The position numbers and the translations under genes are program-made. Below are positions 17,612 through 25,343 of a stretch of DNA of 64,000 bases, in pieces (the first letter of the stretch is position 1; every line of letters starts with the position of its first letter). The stretch is from JACKIP01 sp963710165 (GTDB taxonomy: Bacteria; Pseudomonadota; Alphaproteobacteria; Micavibrionales; Micavibrionaceae), in the NCBI GenBank assembly GCA_963710165.1, contig CAVPYZ010000001.1:186001-250000 (forward strand), in the 5' to 3' direction. The notes below the pieces were generated by a model. The model saw only the letters and a list, made by a program, of their open reading frames with translations. It was not told where the DNA came from and did no database searches.

Positions 17612-18460
17612 TTACAAGTTGTGTTCAGGTTGCATTTCCAAGTACGATCTCATTTGACCGTTCTCCACGAGGCCGCAACCCTCCGCCTCAGGAAGTCCCA
17701 AGAATTCTGTCATTATTTGATAAATGCTCATCTCTGCTATGGCGCGCACACCTAATTGCATCGGCTCGTTACGTATGACGCCCGCATCAAATTCGATCAG
17801 CTTATCGCCGAAGAAACGGAATACATTTGCCTCAATCTCATAACCTACAATCTGTTTTTGAAGCGGTGAGACATAACGGATGGCAAAGTTTTTTGCGTCA
17901 ATGACGCGCAAATCCATCGCAACATTAATGATGACTTGTCGTGCGCCACCGCCCATACCACGGATAAATAATTGGCCGCCGCCACTAACAATATTGTAAT
18001 TAAGCTCTGTTAACGCGCCGACAATAATGAAGTCACTAGCGGGCATATTGTCATAGGCGGAAATATCTCTTGATAGTTTTTTCTGCTCAGAAAGTTTAAC
18101 TTCAGCAAGTGGGATACGAAGATCCAAGCGTTCAACTAGATGAACTTTACCTGTCTTGGCCAAGGCACTGATAACCATTTCGGATGCTCCTTGTGTTAAG
18201 GCGTGCCCGTTTTCGTCAAAATTTATCTGGCCTGTTTTATCTGCGACCTCACCAACGGAAAAAACCGGTAAGTTATCTGCGGGTAATTCACGAAGTGCGT
18301 TCAAACATTGGCTATAAGGTGTTTCATTATTTGTTACAGGAAAGGAAAAATTCGGACGTACGCCGGGTCCCTTCGTTGATATATTCGATGCACAAGAAGA
18401 CAACATAATAGAAGCAGCAACCAAGCCAACCGACAAAGAGAGTTTAACTTTAGACTTCAT
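17612..18460 (-). CDS. CsgG/HfaB-family outer-membrane export lipoprotein
   Basis: A 282-residue lipoprotein with a signal peptide and lipobox (IMLSSC, Cys23). The CsgG domain spans about 60-255: DNLPVFSVGEVADKTGQ, then VISALAKTGKVHLVERLDL, then DFIIVGALTELNYN. Bulky hydrophobic and glycine-rich strands with GGGQLFIRGMGGGARQ near 160-175 fit a pore-lining beta hairpin. CsgG secretes curli subunits and HfaB exports or stabilises the Caulobacter holdfast anchors. The presence of two signal-peptide proteins directly downstream and no curli-type repeats favours HfaB. It is the first gene of the leftward trio. Confidence 0.8.
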   Translation of the reverse strand: MKSKVKLSLSVGLVAASIMLSSCASNISTKGPGVRPNFSFPVTNNETPYSQCLNALRELPADNLPVFSVGEVADKTGQINFDENGHALTQGASEMVISALAKTGKVHLVERLDLRIPLAEVKLSEQKKLSRDISAYDNMPASDFIIVGALTELNYNIVSGGGQLFIRGMGGGARQVIINVAMDLRVIDAKNFAIRYVSPLQKQIVGYEIEANVFRFFGDKLIEFDAGVIRNEPMQLGVRAIAEMSIYQIMTEFLGLPEAEGCGLVENGQMRSYLEMQPEHNL

Positions 18461-18756
18461 AGCTCCATTCCTTTTTTTGCTTATGCAACGCTTGCTATAT
18501 TCCGGTGCGCTACATTTGTTATGTATTTGAGAATTTCGATAATACGATGTCTCTTTTGAACGTAAATTGTAACTATGGGTAGTTTTGTTGCGCAGGAGAG
18601 CTAATCATAATGCGCACAATTATTAAGTTGTGTGCGAAAGGTATTAGTTTTTACAAGAAAGAGTTACTCCTAAAGGATGATTCTTATTCTTTCGTATATG
18701 AGTTTTAGCTTAGAAGACATATTATTGTGAAATCAATAAAGCAAAGGTAAACGGAA
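18461..18756. other. Intergenic region upstream of the HfaB-like gene
   Basis: About 300 bases between the broken DUF2183 gene and the divergent start of the lipoprotein gene... both are leftward, so this stretch holds the promoter of the hfaB-like operon. A weak interrupted inverted repeat (GCGCACAA ... TTGTGTGCG, about 18612-18637) is visible. A 32-codon frame from 18610 has no well-placed ribosome site. I see no convincing gene. Confidence 0.4.
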
Positions 18757-19776
18757 TTATGATGTGATATTATTTGCAAAAAGATCGGGACATAATTCTT
18801 TCATTTTTGGAAGGAAGTTATCAAAGTTTGGTTCTGCAACATATGGCACATCGGTCGAATCAAGTGCTACCAAGTCTTTTTGATCCGCATCATCCAGTCC
18901 GGGTCCGAGTGTGCGTAGCCCCACCCCGATAATCCGCCCGCTATGACGCTCTATGACATCACGATAAATCTGCGCGTCATGCTGACCTGTATCGCCCAGC
19001 AGAATTGCGGGTAAATCAGGATTGGCGTTTAAAATCTTATCAATGCTGGCGCCTTTATGATTACCGTGCCCTTCCGTTATAAATTTTGTTTTGCTAAGCC
19101 CCAAATCACGTAAAAACATCGGGCCGGCGCACAAGCCCCGTATTTTCGAAAATATCTGCAAGAAAATCATGAAGATTCCACGGGGAGGAGCTTACATAAT
19201 ATACGGGGTTTCGACCATTATCGGATAGGGAGGTCATAAGCTCAATAGCATCAGGAAACACGAGTCGTGTGGTGGAATTACCCGTAAATGATGTGTACAG
19301 GTTCTTCAAAATTGAATAAGCACCAGTCTTAAGCATAGTGTCATCAATATCAGAAATAACCATAAAACGCGCATTTGATTCCGGCGCAATACCGGGCAGT
19401 GTGTCACACTTCGGGTTTCTTCAATCATAACATTTTCTGTGCTCCACCCCTTACGGCCATCATTGGGAAGGGCAAGCGTGAAATAACCTTCTTCGTCTGT
19501 AACGCTCTTTATTGATCCGCAACTTACAGCGGCGTTGCGCACTTCATCTGCCCAAAACATACCTAGAATCTGTCGGAAATTTGTAAATTTTGACTGACCA
19601 TCTGCTACGGTAGCATGCCTCAACTTTGATAAGACACGTCCGCTTAAGATTATATTCTGCGGCGTCGCGTACCCTATATATGTATCAATATAGCGCCCTT
19701 TCGCCGTTCTATTAAAAGCACGGTCAGCTATATTCTCAATATGTAAGGCGGTTTTGTGTAAAAAACGTTTAAGCAT
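18757..19776 (-). pseudogene. DUF2183 (App1-like) phosphatase-fold protein, two frame breaks
   Basis: Three successive minus-strand frames form one protein of about 335 residues. Part one (from 19776) has GRYIDTYIGYATP. Part two (to about 19130) has the HAD-like signature MVISDIDDTMLK and YYVSSSPWN. Part three has GPMFLRDLGLSKTKF, then LGDTGQHDAQIY. DUF2183 contains yeast App1 phosphatidate phosphatase and bacterial relatives. The DxDDT and GDxGQxD motifs are the catalytic Asp sites. One base is missing near 19403-19406 (between VT and LPGIAPE) and one is extra near 19132. All key residues survive across the breaks, so errors in the sequence are as likely as true decay. Confidence 0.7.
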
Positions 19777-20164
19777 ATAATCTATTTCCCTATTTATATC
19801 TTTATTATTTAATCAACGAATACGCATCAGAAAAGTGCCAAAATGTTTTATCGGATTTATTCGGCATGATTCTTAACTCAGAATTCGAATGATGTCCGAC
19901 TAATTTAATATTTTACATTTATCCCCAAAATTAATCTGTTATCTATCGCACTGTTTTTTTTGAATTTAATTTACAGGACGGAATTTACGCCAAGATTCAG
20001 TTATTTTTTACAGGTCGTTTGTGTATAATAAATTTATGATTCTACTTATATGTGGAAATGCTTAATTTGATTAAGCACATCTATTTTTTGTGCAACATAT
20101 AACTAGAATTTTTCATCAAAATAATCTGTTTTCAAAAAAATGTAGAAATTTTAATAACTACATA
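19777..20164. other. AT-rich intergenic region upstream of nrdHIEF
   Basis: Very AT-rich DNA with no supported gene. The open frame beginning at 20090 is only an upstream extension of the nrdH frame and lacks a ribosome site. The leftward DUF2183 gene and the rightward nrd operon are divergent, so promoters of both should lie in 19777-20335. Confidence 0.5.
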
Positions 20165-20193
20165 TTGACACAAATTTCCATTATAAATACTAT
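20165..20193 (+). promoter_or_regulatory. Predicted sigma-70 promoter of nrdHIEF
   Basis: A perfect -35 hexamer TTGACA lies at 20165-20170. After a 17-base spacer comes TACTAT at 20188-20193, a fair -10. The -10 lies inside an NrdR box. The nrdH start codon is ~140 bases downstream. Confidence 0.65.
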
Positions 20194-20202
20194 ATATAGT
20201 GT
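20187..20202 (+). promoter_or_regulatory. NrdR box overlapping the nrd promoter -10
   Basis: The 16 bases ATACTATATATAGTGT differ at one position from ACACTATATATAGTGT, a form of the known NrdR-box consensus. NrdR is the nucleotide-sensing repressor of ribonucleotide reductase genes. NrdR boxes normally occur as pairs about 31 bases apart. A much weaker match, ACTACATATTGACACA, lies about 31 bases upstream over the -35. Overlap with the -10 fits repression by promoter occlusion. Confidence 0.75.
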
Positions 20203-20335
20203 TACTAGGGTGATTCACCCGAATAATCACATAATAATAATATCTATCATTTTATCTCTTTTTAAAGAGAGAGATCTTTATTTTTTTTGTGTGGAATTAA
20301 GCGTTGTAAAGTCAAAAATGAAAGATAGGAATGCC

Positions 20336-20560
20336 ATGAATATTACCGTTTACACACAACCCTCCTGCGTACAATGCGTTGCAACTTACAGAGAATTGGA
20401 CCGTCAAGGTATAGCATATGATGTTGTTGATCTGAGCGAAGATGAGCAAGCATTATCCAAGCTGCAAGGTATGGGATATAGACAAGCACCTGTCGTCATC
20501 GCAGGTACGGAGCATTGGTCGGGGTTTCGTCCAGACAAAATCGGGACTTTGAGCGAATAA
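20336..20560 (+). CDS. nrdH: NrdH glutaredoxin-like redoxin
   Basis: A 74-residue redoxin that reduces the class Ib ribonucleotide reductase. It has the thioredoxin-fold start MNITVYTQPSCVQC with the redox motif CVQC at about residues 11-14, and the family end AGTEHWSGFRPDKI (WSGFRP is an NrdH hallmark). The start at 20336 is chosen because AGGA lies 5 bases upstream. The preceding in-frame ATG at 20318 would add six residues and lacks a site. It is the first gene of nrdHIEF, with nrdI 13 bases downstream. Confidence 0.92.
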   Translation: MNITVYTQPSCVQCVATYRELDRQGIAYDVVDLSEDEQALSKLQGMGYRQAPVVIAGTEHWSGFRPDKIGTLSE

Positions 20561-20573
20561 GGATCAAGTATAA

Positions 20574-20996
20574 ATGTATGAAATAGTCTATTTTTCTACG
20601 CATTCAGGAAACACACACAAGTTTGTAGAAAAATTAGACATACCTAATTTGCGCATACCGATATCTCCAAAAGAAGAGATGGTCAATGCGCACACCCCGT
20701 TTATCTTGGTCACGCCAACATATGCGGATGATGAGGGAAACGGGGCCGTCCCCAAACAGGTTATTAAATTTTTAAATAATGAAAATAATCGAAAACTTAT
20801 GGTTGGTGTCATTGCCGGAGGGAATACGAACTTTGGCAAGTTTTATGGACATGCAGGAACAGTTATTTCAAAGAAATGTAACGTTCCTCTGCTCTATAAA
20901 TTTGAATTAACGGGAACACTCAAAGATAAACAAAATGTACAGCAAGGAGTCGCTAAGTTATGGGAACAGCACAACAAAAGATCGAGAAGAGCGTAG
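20574..20996 (+). CDS. nrdI: NrdI flavodoxin-like protein
   Basis: A 140-residue flavoprotein that supplies the oxidant needed to assemble the dimanganese-tyrosyl radical in NrdF. The start MYEIVYFSTHSGNTHKFVEKL holds the FMN phosphate loop (STHSGNTHKF). TPTYADDEGNGAVPKQV and GVIAGGNTNFGKFYGHAG are the other flavin-contact regions typical of NrdI. It lies between nrdH and nrdE, and its last 37 bases overlap the start of nrdE in another frame, implying tight translational coupling. Confidence 0.93.
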   Translation: MYEIVYFSTHSGNTHKFVEKLDIPNLRIPISPKEEMVNAHTPFILVTPTYADDEGNGAVPKQVIKFLNNENNRKLMVGVIAGGNTNFGKFYGHAGTVISKKCNVPLLYKFELTGTLKDKQNVQQGVAKLWEQHNKRSRRA

Positions 20997-23188
20997 CACC
21001 AGAGGTCAACGCACTAGAAACAATTATGGCGGCAAATGCGTCAAAGGATAAATCAGTAGAGAACGCACGTATTGAGAGCGATCTTGATTTTCATTCCCTG
21101 AATGCGATGCTGAATTTATTGGATGAAAAAGGACAAATTCAATTTGATAAAGATAAAGAAGCCGTCCGCGCGTATTTCTTACAACACGTAAATCAAAACA
21201 CTGTATTTTTTCACAATTTGGAAGAAAAGCTGGGTCACCTTGTAATGAATGGCTATTACGAGAGTGAGGTTTTGGAGCAATATGATTTTGAATTTATCAG
21301 TTCACTTTATGATCATGCTTATGCCAAGAAATTCCGGTTTCAAACATTTTTAGGGGCCTATAAATATTATGCGGCCTACACACTTAAAACATTTGACGGT
21401 CAGCGTTATTTAGAACGCTATGAAGATCGTGCCGTTATGACAGGATTGACACTGGCCCAAGGCGATGAGGCAATGGCAAAACAACTTGTCGATGAGATAA
21501 TAGACGGCCGTTTTCAGCCCGCCACACCAACATTCCTGAATGCAGGTAAAAAACAACGCGGGGAACTGGTATCTTGTTTCTTACTCCGTGTTGAAGACAG
21601 CATGGAATCAATTGGTCGTTCCATCAATTCTGCATTGCAACTATCCAAACGGGGCGGCGGCGTTGCATTAACACTAACAAATATTCGTGAGAAGGGCGCG
21701 CCGATTAAAAAAATCAAAGGTCAGTCCTCAGGCATTATTCCTGTCATGAAGCTTTTGGAAGATGCTTTTTCATACGCGAATCAATTGGGCTCGCGTCAAG
21801 GCGCCGGGGCTGTTTATTTGAACGCGCACCATCCTGATATTATGAGCTTTTTCGATACAAAGCGTGAAAATGCAGATGAGAAAATTCGTATTAAAACGCT
21901 ATCTCTTGGTGTTGTTATTCCCGATATCACGTTCGAACTAGCGAAAAAAGGCGAGGATATGTACCTATTTTCTCCTTATGACGTCGAACGCGCCTATGGC
22001 AAGCCGTTCTCTGAAATTTCTGTTACAGAAAAATATCATGAAATGGTCGCTAATCCGCGCATAACCAAGAAGAAGATAAAAGCGCGTGAGTTCTTCCAAA
22101 CGATTGCAGAGATTCAGTTCGAATCGGGTTATCCCTACATCATGTTCGAAGACACTGTTAATAATGCCAATGCGATTGATGGTCGTATTTCGATGAGTAA
22201 TCTATGCTCTGAAATTCTACAGGTTAGTGAAGCGAGCGAGTTCAATCCCGATCTTGGTTATGCGCATTTGGGTCGTGATATTTCCTGTAATCTGGGGTCA
22301 ATGAATATTGCAAAATCAATGGATTCGCCCGATTTCGCGAAAACGGTCGAAACGGCTATTCGCTCTCTAACAGCTGTATCGGATATGAGTAATCTGGAAT
22401 CGGTTCCATCTGTCGCCGAGGGTAATAGAGCGTCACATGCCATTGGTTTGGGACAAATGAATTTGCACGGATATCTGTCTCGTGAGCGTATTTTTTACGG
22501 TTCCGAAGAAGGTATTGATTTCACAAATATGTATTTTTATACGGTGACATATCACGCCATTAAGGCGTCCAATACCATTGCGAAGGAAAGAAAAGAGACA
22601 TTCAAAAACTTTGAAGATTCCAAATATGCTTCTGGTGAATATTTTGACAAATATACAGAAAAGGTTTGGGAACCGGCAACGGACAAAGTGCGTGGCTTAT
22701 TTGAAAAGAGCGGTATCAAAATCCCAACGCAAAAAGACTGGGAAGCATTAAAGAAATCCGTCATGAAGCACGGTCTTTACAATGCTTACTTGCAGGCTGT
22801 TCCACCTACCGGCTCTATTTCTTATATCAATAATTCAACATCATCGATTCATCCGATCGCATCCAAAATTGAAATTCGTAAAGAAGGGAAAATCGGGCGC
22901 GTTTACTACCCCGCCGCATACATGACAAATGATAATCAGGAATATTATCAGGATGCATACGAAATTGGGCCGGAGAAGGTGATTGATACCTACGCCGCAG
23001 CAACGCAGCACGTGGATCAAGGATTATCTTTAACATTATTTTTCCCGGATACAGCCACGACGCGTGATATAAATAAAGCGCAAATCCGTGCATGGAAGGC
23101 GGGGATCAAAACGATTTATTATATACGTATTCGTCAGATGGCTTTGGAAGGAACCGAAGTCGAAGGTTGCGTATCTTGCAGCCTATAG
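20960..23188 (+). CDS. nrdE: Class Ib ribonucleoside-diphosphate reductase, alpha subunit NrdE
   Basis: A 742-residue catalytic subunit that reduces ribonucleoside diphosphates. Landmarks include QPATPTFLNAGKKQRGELVSCFLL (active-site Cys) and SNLCSEILQ with the radical-site Cys (residues ~415-420). AVPPTGSISYINNSTSSIHP and the C-terminal redox pair in EGCVSCSL, which passes electrons from NrdH, also fit. No N-terminal ATP-cone is evident, as expected for class Ib. The ATG at 20960 has AAGGAG about 10 bases upstream and overlaps nrdI. It has about 20-30 more N-terminal residues than many NrdE, so an internal start is not ruled out. Confidence 0.93.
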   Translation: MGTAQQKIEKSVAPEVNALETIMAANASKDKSVENARIESDLDFHSLNAMLNLLDEKGQIQFDKDKEAVRAYFLQHVNQNTVFFHNLEEKLGHLVMNGYYESEVLEQYDFEFISSLYDHAYAKKFRFQTFLGAYKYYAAYTLKTFDGQRYLERYEDRAVMTGLTLAQGDEAMAKQLVDEIIDGRFQPATPTFLNAGKKQRGELVSCFLLRVEDSMESIGRSINSALQLSKRGGGVALTLTNIREKGAPIKKIKGQSSGIIPVMKLLEDAFSYANQLGSRQGAGAVYLNAHHPDIMSFFDTKRENADEKIRIKTLSLGVVIPDITFELAKKGEDMYLFSPYDVERAYGKPFSEISVTEKYHEMVANPRITKKKIKAREFFQTIAEIQFESGYPYIMFEDTVNNANAIDGRISMSNLCSEILQVSEASEFNPDLGYAHLGRDISCNLGSMNIAKSMDSPDFAKTVETAIRSLTAVSDMSNLESVPSVAEGNRASHAIGLGQMNLHGYLSRERIFYGSEEGIDFTNMYFYTVTYHAIKASNTIAKERKETFKNFEDSKYASGEYFDKYTEKVWEPATDKVRGLFEKSGIKIPTQKDWEALKKSVMKHGLYNAYLQAVPPTGSISYINNSTSSIHPIASKIEIRKEGKIGRVYYPAAYMTNDNQEYYQDAYEIGPEKVIDTYAAATQHVDQGLSLTLFFPDTATTRDINKAQIRAWKAGIKTIYYIRIRQMALEGTEVEGCVSCSL

Positions 23189-23229
23189 CAAATTGAAATA
23201 GTCATAAAAATTAGTATAAGGATAAGAAC

Positions 23230-24219
23230 ATGAGTGCAAATCTAAAAGTGGTTGAAACAAATTATATAAGTCGGGTTCAGGCAATTAACTGGAATAAAGT
23301 ACAGGATGAAAAAGATCTTGATGTCTGGAACCGTCTCACCTCGAACTTCTGGCTACCGGAGAAAGTGCCACTTTCAAATGACGTTCAATCATGGGCCTCT
23401 CTGACAGGGCAAGAGCAACGCTTGGTCATTCGTGTTTTCACGGGTTTGACATTGCTTGATACTATTCAAGCCAATGTCGGCGCGCCAAAACTGATGGAAG
23501 ATGCCATTACACCCCATGAAGAAGCCGTTCTAACGAATATTGCCTTTATGGAATCTGTTCACGCGCGGTCTTACTCGTCTATTTTCTCCACATTATGCAC
23601 AACACGCGACATTGATGAGGCATTTTTATGGGCAGAAGAGAACAGATATCTACAACGCAAAGCGTCATTGATTTTAGAAGAGTATGATGCAGACACACCT
23701 TTAAAGAAAAAAGTCGCAAGCGTTTTTTTGGAAAGCTTTTTATTCTATTCCGGTTTCTACCTCCCTATGTATCTGTCAAGCCGTGCAAAACTGACCAATA
23801 CGGCGGATCTTATTCGTCTGATTATTCGCGATGAAGCAGTCCACGGCTATTACATCGGATATAAATTCCAAAAGGGATATAATGAGTTAACGCCTATGGA
23901 GCAAATGGAGATCAAAGACTACGCAATTTCCATGATGCTAGAGCTGTATGATAATGAAGTAAAATATGCACAAAGTCTTTATGATGATGTCGATCTGACA
24001 GAGGATGTAAAATGCTTCCTTCATTATAACGCCAATAAAGCGTTGATGAACCTCGGTTTTGAACCGATGTTTCCCGAAGAAATGACAAAGGTTAATCCGG
24101 CCATCTTATCCGCACTATCACCCAACGCCGATGAAAACCACGACTTCTTCTCTGGCTCCGGTTCCTCCTACGTTATCGGCAAAGCAGTAGAAACAGAAGA
24201 CGACGACTGGGATTTTTAA
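23230..24219 (+). CDS. nrdF: Class Ib ribonucleoside-diphosphate reductase, beta subunit NrdF
   Basis: A 329-residue ferritin-like subunit that houses the metal cofactor and tyrosyl radical. Metal-ligand regions are visible: FMESVHARSYSSIF (about 110-123) with Glu and His, then ESFLFYSGFYLP (about 177) and IRDEAVHGYYIGYKFQKG (about 200-217). The presence of NrdI and NrdH nearby and the lack of ATP cone in NrdE support the manganese-type class Ib enzyme. It starts 41 bases after nrdE with an AAGGATAAGAAC site. A hairpin follows, closing the operon. Confidence 0.94.
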   Translation: MSANLKVVETNYISRVQAINWNKVQDEKDLDVWNRLTSNFWLPEKVPLSNDVQSWASLTGQEQRLVIRVFTGLTLLDTIQANVGAPKLMEDAITPHEEAVLTNIAFMESVHARSYSSIFSTLCTTRDIDEAFLWAEENRYLQRKASLILEEYDADTPLKKKVASVFLESFLFYSGFYLPMYLSSRAKLTNTADLIRLIIRDEAVHGYYIGYKFQKGYNELTPMEQMEIKDYAISMMLELYDNEVKYAQSLYDDVDLTEDVKCFLHYNANKALMNLGFEPMFPEEMTKVNPAILSALSPNADENHDFFSGSGSSYVIGKAVETEDDDWDF

Positions 24220-24282
24220 AAGCTTTTTTATATTTGAGATAGTTTTACCAAGCTAGCTTAAAGTCTTTTAAAAATATAACTT

Positions 24283-24301
24283 CTATGTTTTTTAAACATA
24301 G
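24283..24301 (+). terminator. Hairpin after nrdF, possible terminator
   Basis: CTATGTTT (24283-24290) and AAACATAG (24294-24301) form a perfect 8-base stem with a TTT loop, followed by GTTTTAGGG. The T run is short, so termination is plausible but not certain. Confidence 0.5.
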
Positions 24302-24362
24302 GTTTTAGGGTGTTGTCAGACTAACTCAAAGTCTTCTCTAAAAATGATGAAGCGTCTCTGAG

Positions 24363-24784
24363 TTAGGCATAAATTTCCTGCCATAAATTAACAGAGCCTT
24401 CGCGTAATTTTTTGAATGTCGGACGGGTTTCGAGATGTCGTTGGTGATTAAAATGGTTGAGGAAAGATGATTGAATTGACACAAACTTTTGCAAGGATCG
24501 CATGGATCTGAACTTGTTCATTCCCCTCTCTCGTCGTCGGAAATGGAGGTGAAAATTTTCAACCTGATTGTTTTTATATTGATCTGTATTTTGTAATGTC
24601 GTCGCGCCCATATCTTTCAGTGCTGCTCTGTAAGAAGCGAGTTTGTCCGTGACGATTTCTTTTGGTCTGCCATTGCGTGACATAAGCTTTTCAGTACTTT
24701 AAGCGCAGCTTTCTTATCTCGTTTCTTTGTCACAACACATTCCAGAACTGTTCCTTGATGATCTACTGCCCGCCATAAGTAATG
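24363..24784 (-). pseudogene. IS6-family transposase remnant
   Basis: The minus strand encodes the C-terminal ~140 residues of an IS6-family DDE transposase, in two frames. The first has HYLWRAVDHQGTVLE, then KKRDKKAALKVLK. The second has RNGRPKEIVTDKLASYR (second catalytic Asp) and NQVENFHLHFRRRERGM (catalytic Glu), then FKKLREGSVNLW. One base is missing near 24690. The N-terminal ~90-110 residues, including the helix-turn-helix and first Asp (WRVDETY-type), are absent. The coding sequence stops exactly where the degenerate mobC copy starts (24782). The insertion sequence cannot be active. Confidence 0.8.
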
Positions 24785-24915
24785 AGCCGTCTTCAGCAAA
24801 CCTTTTCAGATACTTCGCTAAAACCTGTTCGCAAGAAAACACTTCCGAAGCCCTTTTTGAAAGTCTATCAGAATGGGAAGATCAACTCAAACGGAGTGAA
24901 TTTCCGAGTCTGTAG
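24782..24915 (+). pseudogene. Degenerate duplicate of the mobC 5' end
   Basis: From 24782 the sequence ATGAGCCGTCTTCAGCAAACC parallels the true mobC start at 24924 (ATGAGCCATCTTCAACAAACC). Similarity continues for about 70 bases, through the codons for QQTFSDTS and RKK. After that the frame shifts: the mobC-like continuation FESLSEWEDQLKRSE is read one frame over and ends at a TAG at 24913-24915. It is a diverged, truncated copy, not a clean recent duplication, and abuts the IS6 remnant. Confidence 0.6.
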
Positions 24916-24923
24916 ATGGAACC

Positions 24924-25343
24924 ATGAGCCATCTTCAACAAACCTTTTCAGACACTTCACCTAAGTCAGGTCGCAAGAAACCACCCCCGCCCTTCTCACT
25001 TCGCCTGTCCACGGAAGAACGAGATAAATTGGAGACGGCTGCGGCTGGCATGCCACTTGGACCGTTCATCAAGGCCAAGCTTTTCAACGGTGATCTGTCT
25101 CCGCGCAAAACACGCGGTCAGGCTCCCGTCAAAGATCATGCCGCCTTGGCACGGGCGCTTGGTCTGCTCGGCAATTTGCGCTTAGCGAACAATCTCAACC
25201 AGCTTGCCAAGTCTGCCAACATGGGCGCGCTGCCGATGTCGCCGGAGGTTGAAGAAGAACTGATGGCAACCTGTGCCGCTGTTCTGGCAGTCCGCATGGA
25301 ACTGATGAAAGCGCTTGGATATGACGCTGAGGATCGCTCATGA
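24924..25343 (+). CDS. MobC-like mobilization protein
   Basis: A 139-residue plasmid-type mobilization accessory protein. The N-terminal ~20 residues are polar. Then KPPPPFSLRLSTEERDKLETAAAGMPLGPFIKAKLF forms the ribbon-helix-helix-like DNA-binding part seen in MobC proteins. The second half has NLRLANNLNQLAKSANMGALP, the conserved MobC helix. MobC proteins bind near the origin of transfer and help the relaxase nick DNA. Its stop overlaps the relaxase start by 4 bases (ATGA), as usual for mobCA pairs. Confidence 0.8.
   Translation: MSHLQQTFSDTSPKSGRKKPPPPFSLRLSTEERDKLETAAAGMPLGPFIKAKLFNGDLSPRKTRGQAPVKDHAALARALGLLGNLRLANNLNQLAKSANMGALPMSPEVEEELMATCAAVLAVRMELMKALGYDAEDRS

Noticed and set aside
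18610..18708. 32-codon frame starting MRTIIKLC between DUF2183 and the CsgG-like gene
   Set aside because: An AGGAG is about 11 bases upstream, too far, and composition is not distinctive.
24220..24362. Left attachment repeat of the mobile element
   Set aside because: I looked for a copy of the tRNA-Ser 3' end and found none here.
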